From contig JABDBI010000011.1 of assembly GCA_013288705.1 (NCBI GenBank), positions 2,445-52,619 of the forward strand: DNA of 50,175 nt, read 5' to 3'. The stretch comes from Methanobacteriota archaeon. Lineage in GTDB: Bacteria; Myxococcota; UBA727; JABDBI01. The notes beneath the pieces were generated by a model. It saw only the letters and a list, made by a program, of their open reading frames with translations, did no database searches and was not told where the DNA came from. A program made the position numbers and the translations under genes. Positions 34,432 through 42,772 of this stretch are shown here, in pieces (within the stretch, counting starts at the first letter, position 1; every line of letters starts with the position of its first letter).

Positions 34432-36036
34432 CTATTTGTCCTTTTGTGCAGAGCAATCGAGATCAAACGTTATCTGAAACCCCACACCGGTCGCTGTCTG
34501 CCTTGCTCTTCCTTTATCAATATTGGAAAAACAATGCCCACGCGCCAGACTTTCGACCAAGCGATCGATGAGTTCAAAACTACCGGTCTCCCCACCCATA
34601 CGCACTGCTTTGTCGGTGATATCCAGATCGGTCACTTTGATCTGCAAATCACTGGGTACAACGCGGGGAATCTCGAGGTACACGTCAACGGCGCTAAAAT
34701 CTGCCACCGCCAAAACACCTTTTCCAGAAACCCGCTCTTTGATTTGCTTTAAACACTGTGTGGCTGAATCTACTTTTTGGCCAATCACACTCTCGCAGAC
34801 TTTAAGTTGCTCAGCTTTTAAATCGGCAACTTCTTTCCCCAGCATCGATGCGCGCGTCAGGCCATAGATGCCAAAAACAGACAGCGCGATCAGTACCCAG
34901 ATCACCAAAGGCCGAACGCGGGAACGAACTAAATTATATTCGCCCTTGAAAGCAAACTCTTCTCTGCGGAAATTGAACTGCATGGGCTTTTTGGTCGCGG
35001 GAAGCCCTTGCAAAGCATAGCTCAGCGCCGACGCTGCCTGAGGTGGGCAACTCATCCCGATCTCACCCAAATCGTCTACGCGGCGGATTGGAATCTGCAG
35101 TGTTTCTGCAAGATAAAGATCGAGGTGACGGATTCGACTTCCGCCACCAACAAGAAATATCTGATCGATACGCTGATCCGTTTGGCGCAGCGCCAATTCC
35201 ATCTGTTTGATTTCACGCAGCTGCGGCTGGTAAGCCAACTTCATGGCTTCGCTAAGCAAATGCTCTTCTAAAAGCTTGCCCTTGTTTTCACCAATCTCAA
35301 TAAAGGCTTGATGCTTCTTTTCTTCTGCTGCAGCAGAAGATATTTCTAGCCGTTCTGCAATCAATTGCGTCGCATCTGCACCGCCCCGCAAAATTGCGCG
35401 CGCGACTTCTAGTTCGCCATTCCGAATGAGGCAGAAGTTTGTACTCGTGTGACCAATCTCAACAACAATGCTGGATCCCTGATCACCTTCGGGCAACTGC
35501 TGGCACAGACGACGCTCATATAAATCAAACAACGCGCCCGACGTCAAAACCACCGATCGGGGATCAATTTGTGCCCTCCCTAGCAATGCCAGGTGGGCTG
35601 CGATTGCTTCTCTCCTCGCATAAGCAACAAGAAGCTTATTTTCGTCTCCAGTCTTTTTTTGCAAAAACCATGTGACAATAAGATCTTCCACATCCATTGG
35701 CAGCTGCGCGTCCAGCACACCACTCAATACGGCGTCAATTTTCTTGGTATCTGCAAAAGGCATGGTCAGCGAACGCACCTGAGCGTCCGCGCCTTTCAAG
35801 CCGGTCACAATCGGAAAGCCATCAAAAAGCCCGTCGGCCTTCAACGCCATAAGGGCAGCAACCTGAGATTCAAGAAGCACACTCGATGCATCCTGACCCT
35901 CTGTTGCCTGCAGTGGCTCCAGCTTTTTCTCAGCATATTGTACGACTTTCACATCGTTATTTCGACCTTGGCCCTCAAGATGAACCACCTTGATGCTATA
36001 GGTACCGACGTCAAGTCCAATGACTCGCCTGGCCAT
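34432..36036 (-). CDS. gspL: Type II secretion system protein GspL (PilM-like actin-fold N terminus)
   Basis: 534 residues. The cytoplasmic part is an actin-like/SHS2 PilM-type domain (RRVIGLDVGTYSIKVVHLEG, IVVEIGHTSTNFCLI, QIFLVGGGSRI). A transmembrane helix near 378-398 (PLVIWVLIALSVFGIYGL) follows, then a periplasmic ferredoxin-like domain. GspL recruits the GspE ATPase to the inner-membrane platform. It is longer than the enterobacterial form and resembles the PilM/N fusion style of delta lineages. Located between gspK and gspM. Confidence 0.9.
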   Translation of the reverse strand: MARRVIGLDVGTYSIKVVHLEGQGRNNDVKVVQYAEKKLEPLQATEGQDASSVLLESQVAALMALKADGLFDGFPIVTGLKGADAQVRSLTMPFADTKKIDAVLSGVLDAQLPMDVEDLIVTWFLQKKTGDENKLLVAYARREAIAAHLALLGRAQIDPRSVVLTSGALFDLYERRLCQQLPEGDQGSSIVVEIGHTSTNFCLIRNGELEVARAILRGGADATQLIAERLEISSAAAEEKKHQAFIEIGENKGKLLEEHLLSEAMKLAYQPQLREIKQMELALRQTDQRIDQIFLVGGGSRIRHLDLYLAETLQIPIRRVDDLGEIGMSCPPQAASALSYALQGLPATKKPMQFNFRREEFAFKGEYNLVRSRVRPLVIWVLIALSVFGIYGLTRASMLGKEVADLKAEQLKVCESVIGQKVDSATQCLKQIKERVSGKGVLAVADFSAVDVYLEIPRVVPSDLQIKVTDLDITDKAVRMGGETGSFELIDRLVESLARGHCFSNIDKGRARQTATGVGFQITFDLDCSAQKDK

Positions 36037-36050
36037 TCTAGAGCTCCCAC

Positions 36051-37337
36051 CTAATTCGTGCGAAAATAATATGCATCTTCAACATTTTTGAAAATACGGG
36101 TTACCAATGTCAGCGTTCGGGTCACTTCCCCAACCGTTGCCGTGCTCTTTACCACGAAGTTATACGACTGATCACCTAAAACGTTCTGGCAGTTGGCTTG
36201 ATTAATCCCTAAGCCGCGGCTTTGCAAATAGTTTGTGAAGCCCTGTGCGGTAACAGGTCCCCCTCCGCCAGACTTATAGGTATGCCAGCCCGCCAATACA
36301 TCCTTGAGCCATGCTTTGTTGGAGAACCTCTGATCTGCGGGGTTCACGGCACAATATCGTATGATGGCTTCCAAAACCCGATTTTGAGCGGTCAAGATAT
36401 TCACCTTGCCGTCTTGCCCGTAAATAGAAATGAAATCGCCAAAAGCCTTCATGTGCAGGTCAGTCATGCCATGAACCAAGCGAAGCTCATCTAGGCTATC
36501 GAAAAAGGCATTCTTCGGAGCAATGCCTGGTTCCTTTTCATAAATGGCTTTCTCCGAGCCACCGCCGACATTGCCCCACTGGGCGTCGCCCGCATATGGG
36601 TCGGTAATTTGGTCATTGACGTCAATCCAGTCAAACATATTGGCAACCAATGTTGCCCGATCCACGTGGTCTTCACCTTCAAAAAGAAAGTCGTACCGCG
36701 TGGGCGCAAACAGCCCTAGCAAAAGCCCCCTCACTTGGGCCCGCTGATTCTGGGGAAATGCCGCCCAGCCGCGCAAGGGAATCTTGCTTTCTTCATCTTG
36801 AATGGCGACGGAAAAAGAGCCATCAAATGCACCAAACCCTCCGACCGGCGGCTCAAAAGAGTTTTTTGTTTTGGCGCGCTCCCGGGCAGCTTTGTGTGCT
36901 TCCAGACGCTTTTTTAGCGTATCTGAGAGGTCAAGACCAAGAAATCCTGCGTAGTCTCCTGAAGTTAGATTCTTCAGAATGTCAGTATCGAGCGGCAACA
37001 GATCCCAAATCGCATAAGAAGGAAGTGGCATGCCGGCGGTCGCAAAAGACGCCACGATGTTCTGCAGCTTGCTCTGAGCAACCAATAATAGGCGCGAAGT
37101 GTTAATTCCGGAGGCAGCAAGCTCTTCTGCTTTCAGCGCATCTCGCTCATACATTGCGAGCTTATAGCGAACGAGTTCATTGTAGCCCAAATCCGTTACC
37201 AATGCGCTCATCAAAGCGAGAGATATGAGCACCATAAACAATGCGATGCCTCGCTCAAAGGGGCGTCGACCAGCTGACCCACGTGAACCCAGCGGCGTCA
37301 GCCAAACTCTTTTTAGTTTCCTCACGAAATCATTCAT
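36051..37337 (-). CDS. gspK: Type II secretion system minor pseudopilin GspK
   Basis: 428 residues, the largest pseudopilin and the tip component that caps the pilus with GspI and GspJ. The prepilin signal is ERG-IALFMVLISLALMSAL, cleaved after Gly30. As in other GspK proteins, the +5 Glu of the other pseudopilins is missing. A large alpha domain follows, with Asp/Glu ligands typical of the calcium site (GEDHVDRATLVANMFDWIDVNDQITDPY). The stretch LRLVHGMT matches the GspK family's helix-hairpin region. It lies 7 bases after gspJ. Confidence 0.93.
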   Translation of the reverse strand: MNDFVRKLKRVWLTPLGSRGSAGRRPFERGIALFMVLISLALMSALVTDLGYNELVRYKLAMYERDALKAEELAASGINTSRLLLVAQSKLQNIVASFATAGMPLPSYAIWDLLPLDTDILKNLTSGDYAGFLGLDLSDTLKKRLEAHKAARERAKTKNSFEPPVGGFGAFDGSFSVAIQDEESKIPLRGWAAFPQNQRAQVRGLLLGLFAPTRYDFLFEGEDHVDRATLVANMFDWIDVNDQITDPYAGDAQWGNVGGGSEKAIYEKEPGIAPKNAFFDSLDELRLVHGMTDLHMKAFGDFISIYGQDGKVNILTAQNRVLEAIIRYCAVNPADQRFSNKAWLKDVLAGWHTYKSGGGGPVTAQGFTNYLQSRGLGINQANCQNVLGDQSYNFVVKSTATVGEVTRTLTLVTRIFKNVEDAYYFRTN

Positions 37338-37344
37338 ATTGCGC

Positions 37345-37989
37345 TCAAGTGATTTGAATTGGATTCACTATCCAGATTTCCGTTTCGGTCATAAACTTCT
37401 TCTCATTGCCCTCAGACATGATTGCCTTGAAAGTGATGCGCACTCTGCTCGGCAAATGATCTTGCGTCGGAAGCGTCTCGATTCTCCATTCTGTATCCCA
37501 GCTCTTGCGGCTATCATTCCAGTACTCAAACTTGAGTTCTGTGACATCGCGACATAGAACTTGTGTTTTGCCATTCTCCCCAAATTTTCTTCCTAAGTTC
37601 ACACGCTCTTTGCGCATGAGCGCGGGCTTGCCTGTTTTATCGTCCTTGCCGATAAAGTAGGCAAGTTCGCGTTGGTCGCTCTCCCTGGCGTTCTCTTGAT
37701 AAATCACGTGGCCAAAGGCTGAAAATGCGAGTTCTGATCTAAGCCCTCTAAATTTTGTCTCAACAACTGGGTAGGAAGGGCTGATGTTAAGACTCACATA
37801 GGCCATCGAGATCTCTCGGACCATTCTGCCCATCGCCTGACTCACTTCGTGGTAACGATCCGATTGGCCCTCCACCCGATCACGCATATCGAGGGATGAA
37901 TTGAAGCTGGTCATTAGCAATGCCCCAATGAGCCCCAGCATCCCGACGGAAATCAAGACCTCAATCAATGTAAAGCCACGTGACTTCAT
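37345..37989 (-). CDS. gspJ: Type II secretion system minor pseudopilin GspJ
   Basis: 214 residues. The prepilin leader is MKSRG-FTLIEVLISVGMLGLIGALL, cleaved after Gly with Phe +1 and Glu +5. A beta-rich globular domain follows (RDVTELKFEYWNDSRKSWDTEW, LPSRVRITFKAI), typical of GspJ. The start ATG overlaps the gspI stop by one base (TAATG). Part of the tip complex with GspI and GspK. Confidence 0.93.
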   Translation of the reverse strand: MKSRGFTLIEVLISVGMLGLIGALLMTSFNSSLDMRDRVEGQSDRYHEVSQAMGRMVREISMAYVSLNISPSYPVVETKFRGLRSELAFSAFGHVIYQENARESDQRELAYFIGKDDKTGKPALMRKERVNLGRKFGENGKTQVLCRDVTELKFEYWNDSRKSWDTEWRIETLPTQDHLPSRVRITFKAIMSEGNEKKFMTETEIWIVNPIQIT

Positions 37990-38621
37990 TACTTCGGTGC
38001 TCCGCCCTGAGCAGCGGCTTTCAACATACCCGGGGGAATTTGCCCATTGGGGATGGTCGCCACCAGCGCTGCCAAGGCCGCTTTATCAATGATGTGCGTC
38101 GTGACTTGTAAGTGCTCGTCGTATTCCTGATCCTTCCATCGCACAATGGTCACCAACTCACGAATGGAACTTGCCAAGGTATCCGAAATGACTGCAAAAA
38201 AAGGCGCCAACATGCCCGCATTGATATCGCCCATGGCGCCCCCGCCACTGTTTTCATCCTTTCCACTTTTTGCCTTTGCCTTCATTGCTTGGGCAATAGC
38301 ATCTGGGCTCGGCTTTGGAATATCAAATCGATATGAATGGCATTCCCAGGTATAATCAGGAAATCCTTCGTCGCGAAAATCCCCGTCCTCAGAAAAGTCC
38401 GATGCACCAAAACCATGTTCTTGCAGCAAGTACTTGCAATCTAAAATCTTGGCGCGCGCAAGCATCGTCGCAACGGTGATATTACGCGCCTTCATTGCCA
38501 TCCGGATAGAACGGGCTTGAATTTGAAAAATCACAAGCAGCGACATGCCAAGGATCAAAATCGCGACAGTCAACTCCAGAAGTGAAAAACCACGCAAGGA
38601 TTTATTGCTTCGCATGCGCAT
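37989..38621 (-). CDS. gspI: Type II secretion system minor pseudopilin GspI
   Basis: About 210 residues from the ATG at 38621, which has AAGG 6 bases upstream; ATGs at 38648 and 38615 are possible. The prepilin motif is RG-FSLLELTVAILILGMSLLVIF. It is longer than enterobacterial GspI (~125) because of a Gly/Lys-rich middle region (AMKAKAKSGKDENSGGGAMGD) that looks like an inserted loop. The C terminus is also extended. It overlaps the end of gspH by 20 bases. Confidence 0.88.
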   Translation of the reverse strand: MRMRSNKSLRGFSLLELTVAILILGMSLLVIFQIQARSIRMAMKARNITVATMLARAKILDCKYLLQEHGFGASDFSEDGDFRDEGFPDYTWECHSYRFDIPKPSPDAIAQAMKAKAKSGKDENSGGGAMGDINAGMLAPFFAVISDTLASSIRELVTIVRWKDQEYDEHLQVTTHIIDKAALAALVATIPNGQIPPGMLKAAAQGGAPK

Positions 38622-39291
38622 CTTCGCCTTGAATTGCTGGCTCGCCATTTTCCAAATAACTATCCCCAGTCAGCGGCCTTGCGATTACAGTAATGACGCG
38701 CTTACCTTCTTTATCATCTGACAAAGATACGAAGGCTTCTTCCATGTAACCGCCTGGAAAAAAGTATACCTGCACTTCACCCTTTCTTGCCCAAGTCTTT
38801 AAATGGTTGGCCCACACACCCTGAAAATGAATTGGAGCAGACAATTTTTGCTTTTGCCCGAGGGCATCGTCAATTGGGGTAAACTCGGGATCTTTGAGCA
38901 AGTTTCGTGCTTCCTCATCCTTCATGTTCTCTAAGAGTCGCTTTTTTTTCTCCCTTGGATCCTCAGAGATACGCAAAGAACCATCTCCTTCCTTCTCGAG
39001 ATCAATGGGGCTATGGGGCAAAAACACGTTGCTCTCCGTCGATTCCACCCAATATTTGCCGCGATCTAGATCCATCACCAAGCGGTGTGTTTTACCGGTG
39101 AGTGCAGCCCGCGCATAAGAATCGCGAATAATGCCCCTAAAGCGACCTGCGCTTCCCCGAAGCTCCACGCGCGCCAACGATGCGACTGTTGGTACGGCAA
39201 TGGCGAGCATGATGGCCAAAAGGCCAAGCACGACCATCATCTCGATCAGTGAAAACCCGCGAAAGCGACCAGGGCATCGCTTCTTCTCCAT
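38602..39291 (-). CDS. gspH: Type II secretion system minor pseudopilin GspH
   Basis: 229 residues from the ATG at 39291, one base after the gspG stop; the in-frame ORF from 39402 lies wholly inside gspG and is not used. The prepilin motif is RG-FSLIEMMVVLGLLAIMLAIA, followed by a GspH/FimT-type domain (GIIRDSYARAALTGKTHRLVMDLDRGKYWVE). A charged Lys/Glu-rich loop lies in the middle (LEKEGDGSLRISEDPREKKK). It is the junction pseudopilin between the GspG shaft and the tip. Confidence 0.9.
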   Translation of the reverse strand: MEKKRCPGRFRGFSLIEMMVVLGLLAIMLAIAVPTVASLARVELRGSAGRFRGIIRDSYARAALTGKTHRLVMDLDRGKYWVESTESNVFLPHSPIDLEKEGDGSLRISEDPREKKKRLLENMKDEEARNLLKDPEFTPIDDALGQKQKLSAPIHFQGVWANHLKTWARKGEVQVYFFPGGYMEEAFVSLSDDKEGKRVITVIARPLTGDSYLENGEPAIQGEDAHAKQ

Positions 39292-39292
39292 G

Positions 39293-39733
39293 CTATTCAC
39301 CAGCTGGCCAGTTTCCCACGTCATCTTCTGTGTTTTCAGCGCGATCAGGACCCTTGGATACGATATCGGGCTTGTTTTTGTTGTGTACGCCGGGGTAAAC
39401 ATAAATGTACTCTTCTCCCCATGGGTCTTTCGGTATGCGTTCCAGCAAAGGCTCGCCAGAAGGGGGAGTAATCAAGGGTTGAAAACCTTCCGCTTGCGAC
39501 GGATATTTGCCGAACTCAACCCGATATGTATCAAACGTCGACGCAATATTGTACGCCTGACTACGCGCCAAGCTAACCTGCCCTCGACTCATACGGCCAA
39601 CCACACTGTATGCGATAAAACCGATAATGATCGAGATCAAAGCGATCACGATCATGATCTCAATCAGCGAGAATCCCGGCAGCCAATTTTTGCGTTTTAG
39701 CAAAGTGTTTCTTCTTATCATTAAACCGTTCAT
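39293..39733 (-). CDS. gspG: Type II secretion system major pseudopilin GspG
   Basis: 146 residues. The prepilin leader ends in LPG, cleaved before FSLIEIMIVIALISIIIGFIA, with Glu +5. The globular part has the GspG hallmarks: YRVEFGKYPSQAEGF, IPKDPWGEEYIYVYPG and the C-terminal calcium-binding region (KGPDRAENTEDDVGNW). This is the main shaft subunit of the pseudopilus. Located between gspF and gspH. Confidence 0.96.
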   Translation of the reverse strand: MNGLMIRRNTLLKRKNWLPGFSLIEIMIVIALISIIIGFIAYSVVGRMSRGQVSLARSQAYNIASTFDTYRVEFGKYPSQAEGFQPLITPPSGEPLLERIPKDPWGEEYIYVYPGVHNKNKPDIVSKGPDRAENTEDDVGNWPAGE

Positions 39734-39746
39734 GATGCTCCCCTCG

Positions 39747-40991
39747 TCACTTGATTAAATCTGACATCTGTAAAATGGGGACCAAGATCGCAACTACGAT
39801 AAATGCAACCGTGCCGCCCATGACCATGATCATGACAGGTTCCAACAAACTTGTCAGCATCCCTACCCGCGTGGAAACTTGCTGCTCATAGGTGGTGGCA
39901 ATGCGCGAAAGCATCGCTTCCAACTGGCCAGATCGCTCACCGATTGCAATCATATGGGTCACCATGGGTGGAAATTGGCCGCTACGCTTCAGTGGCGTGG
40001 CAATATCTTCGCCTTCTCGAACCGCATCGCGCACATTGTCGATGGCAATCTCGAGCGCGTCATTGGACACAACATTGCGCACAATTTGCAGGGCAGTGAG
40101 CAGGGGCACACCACTACCGAGCAGCGTAGATAATGTTCGCGAAAATCGAGCAACCGATACCATGCGGATGATTGGCCCAAAAACTGGCACGCGCAAACGA
40201 AAACGATCCCAAACCGAGCGCCCTGAAGGCGTTTTAATCCAACGCAAGAACAGATAGATAAACGCACCGAACAAGATGCCAATCAACCACCAATAGCCAG
40301 TGATGATATCGCTTAGGCCCACCAAGACCCTGGTCATCAGCGGCAACTCAACTTTAGCATGCTTAAAAATCTGCGTAATTTTGGGCACCGCAAACGTCAG
40401 CATGAGCACTAACACGATGACGGCGACAAAGCTCATCACCGCAGGATAGAGCAACGCACCAAGGACCTTGCTTTGCAGTTGAGCCTGCCCTTCCGTAAAA
40501 TCTGCCAGACGTTCGAGCACAACCTCAATGGCACCCGAGGATTCCCCCGCGCGCACCATGTTCACAAACACTTTGGTAAAGCAGCGATGTTTAGCCATCG
40601 CGTCGGCCAGCGAGAGGCCTTCGTTGACGTCGGACTTGACTTCAGAAAACACGCGTTTGAGTGCTTCGTTTTCAACTTGGTCAATCAGCGCGTTCAGGGC
40701 GTCTACCATTGGAACGCCGGCTTGAAGCAAAATTGCCAATTGACGCGTAGCGAGTCCGAGTTGCTCCACGCTGATACGTTCGAACAAGCCGCGCAGGCGA
40801 ACATCTCTCGAGAAAAAGCTCTTCTTCTCGCCACCTTTTTTGATGGCATAGGAGCCAGATTCTTTCGTTTCCGTCGCTAAAATGCCATCTCTGCGCAAAA
40901 GAGTGCGCAATGCCTTAATGTTGTCGGCCTCTCTTAGGCCTTTGACTGCCTTCCCATGGCCATCAAATCCCTTGTACTCATAAATCGGCAT
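39747..40991 (-). CDS. gspF: Type II secretion system inner-membrane platform protein GspF
   Basis: 414 residues. Two T2SSF repeats (QLGLATRQLAILLQAGVPMVDAL and VARFSRTLSTLLGSGVPLLTAL) alternate with three membrane helices (about 168-190, 220-240 and 380-405). The N-terminal MPIYEYKGFDGHGKAVKG is the standard start. It links the GspE ATPase to pseudopilus assembly. The gap to gspE is 20 bases. Confidence 0.97.
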   Translation of the reverse strand: MPIYEYKGFDGHGKAVKGLREADNIKALRTLLRRDGILATETKESGSYAIKKGGEKKSFFSRDVRLRGLFERISVEQLGLATRQLAILLQAGVPMVDALNALIDQVENEALKRVFSEVKSDVNEGLSLADAMAKHRCFTKVFVNMVRAGESSGAIEVVLERLADFTEGQAQLQSKVLGALLYPAVMSFVAVIVLVLMLTFAVPKITQIFKHAKVELPLMTRVLVGLSDIITGYWWLIGILFGAFIYLFLRWIKTPSGRSVWDRFRLRVPVFGPIIRMVSVARFSRTLSTLLGSGVPLLTALQIVRNVVSNDALEIAIDNVRDAVREGEDIATPLKRSGQFPPMVTHMIAIGERSGQLEAMLSRIATTYEQQVSTRVGMLTSLLEPVMIMVMGGTVAFIVVAILVPILQMSDLIK

Positions 40992-41011
40992 TGCGTTTGC
41001 ACCAAAACCAC

Positions 41012-42772
41012 CTAGGGCAGTTCCCCCAGCACGATGTCTTCTTCTCGCGTCACGCGCGTCACTTCAGCAATCGTGGTAATTCCTGCAACCACTTTTGCCG
41101 CGCCATCTTCCCTGAGCGTAATCATACCATTTTCACGCGCTTTATTCTTGAGTGTACCCGCATCCACATTTTGCAAAATCAAATGCCTGATCGATTCGTC
41201 TACAAGCATGAGCTCAAAAATACCGATACGACCCAAGTAGCCGGTATTCTGGCATTGCATACAACCCTTGCCGCGCCACAGAGTCTTGACATGCTCAGGC
41301 GATAAGCCAAGCTCAGCCAGCTCTTCCTTGGTCGGCACAAAGGGTTCTTTACAATGCGGGCAAATGGTTCGCACAAGGCGCTGTGCAAGCACCGCCATCA
41401 GCGCGCTGGCCACTAAAAATGGCTCCACGTGCATGTCTACCAATCGCGTCACAGCGCCGGGCGCATCATTGGTATGGACGGTGGAAAATACCAAGTGGCC
41501 TGTTAAAGATGCTTGAATAGCAATCTCTGCAGTCTCACGATCACGAATTTCACCCACCATGATGACGTCAGGATCCTGTCGCAAAAACGATCGGAGACCG
41601 TTGGCAAAAGTGAGGTCAATCTTTGGATTCACCTGCACCTGACCAATGCCTTGCAGTTGGTACTCGACGGGATCTTCTATCGTCAAAATATTCAGAGTTG
41701 GCTTGTTGATCTTGGCCATGCAACCGTAAAGCGTTGAGGTTTTGCCAGACCCCGTTGGCCCCGAAACCAAAATGATGCCGTGAGATGCTTCGATGAGGTG
41801 GTTCATGACTTTGAGATTGGCCTCTGTGAAGCCAATATCCGTCAAATCGCGAAGCACGCTGGATCGAACAAGCAAACGCATGACGATGCGCTCGCCAAAA
41901 CCTGTTGGCACGGTCGATACACGAATATCGATATCTTTGCCCGCCACTTTTAAACGAATGCGTCCATCTTGGGGCAAACGCTTCTCGGCGATGTTAAGTC
42001 CCGCCATAATTTTGACGCGACTGATGATCGAGTTTTGAAACCTCTTCGGTGGCTTAATGATCTCGTATAGAATTCCGTCAATCCGAAACCGCACGATCAA
42101 TTCGCGCTCGAAGGGTTCAATGTGGATATCACTGGCGCGATCTTTGGACGCCTGTCCGAGCAACGAATTCACTAAACGAATGATCGGCGCTTCGTCGTCT
42201 CCCTCTGTATCCAAAAGGTCGACCACCTCTTCCTCGAGGTCTCCCTTGATGGTGTCTGACCCCTCTGCTCCCTCTAGTTCAGCAACTGCCGTCTCTGCTT
42301 GACGCAGCGCACGATCGTAAACTTTATTGATCACGAGCAAAATCATCTCGGGAAATGAGACAACAATGTCGATCTCTTTCTTAAAGAGAAGCCGAAGTTC
42401 ATCTTGTGTGGATGAATCAAATGGATCTGCACAGACAACACGAACGTTGTTTTCTGGCGTCAGCGCAATGGGCATGATGCGGTTTTGCTTCGCGAAAGCG
42501 ATTGGGACCAGCTGCAACAGATCATCTGGGATGAGATCGACCTCCACGGTATCGATAAATGGCAAGCCAACTTGGATGGCAAGCGCCTGCGCGAGTTGGT
42601 TCGAGGTGATCTGTTTCGACAATACAAGCGCTTCGCCGAACTTGACACCCTTCTCTTTTTGCAATGCCAGGGCCTGGTCAATTTGCCCCGGCGATAATTG
42701 AAAAAGCGTTTGCAAAACCTCGCCGAGAGGTTTTCCCCAGAGTGCTTTATGGTTCGGCGAGATGGTCGTCAT
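41012..42772 (-). CDS. gspE: Type II secretion system ATPase GspE
   Basis: 586 residues. N-terminal GspE-N domains (about 1-155) contain LFQLSPGQIDQALALQKE. They are followed by ASDIHIEPFE, Walker A GPTGSGKT (338-345), the Asp and His boxes (LTIEDPVEYQ, ASLTGHLVFSTVHTNDA), Walker B (PDVIMVGEIRDRETAEIA) and a C-terminal tetracysteine zinc site (CPHC and CMQC). It powers pseudopilus assembly at the inner membrane. The ATG overlaps the gspD stop by one base (TAATG). Confidence 0.97.
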   Translation of the reverse strand: MTTISPNHKALWGKPLGEVLQTLFQLSPGQIDQALALQKEKGVKFGEALVLSKQITSNQLAQALAIQVGLPFIDTVEVDLIPDDLLQLVPIAFAKQNRIMPIALTPENNVRVVCADPFDSSTQDELRLLFKKEIDIVVSFPEMILLVINKVYDRALRQAETAVAELEGAEGSDTIKGDLEEEVVDLLDTEGDDEAPIIRLVNSLLGQASKDRASDIHIEPFERELIVRFRIDGILYEIIKPPKRFQNSIISRVKIMAGLNIAEKRLPQDGRIRLKVAGKDIDIRVSTVPTGFGERIVMRLLVRSSVLRDLTDIGFTEANLKVMNHLIEASHGIILVSGPTGSGKTSTLYGCMAKINKPTLNILTIEDPVEYQLQGIGQVQVNPKIDLTFANGLRSFLRQDPDVIMVGEIRDRETAEIAIQASLTGHLVFSTVHTNDAPGAVTRLVDMHVEPFLVASALMAVLAQRLVRTICPHCKEPFVPTKEELAELGLSPEHVKTLWRGKGCMQCQNTGYLGRIGIFELMLVDESIRHLILQNVDAGTLKNKARENGMITLREDGAAKVVAGITTIAEVTRVTREEDIVLGELP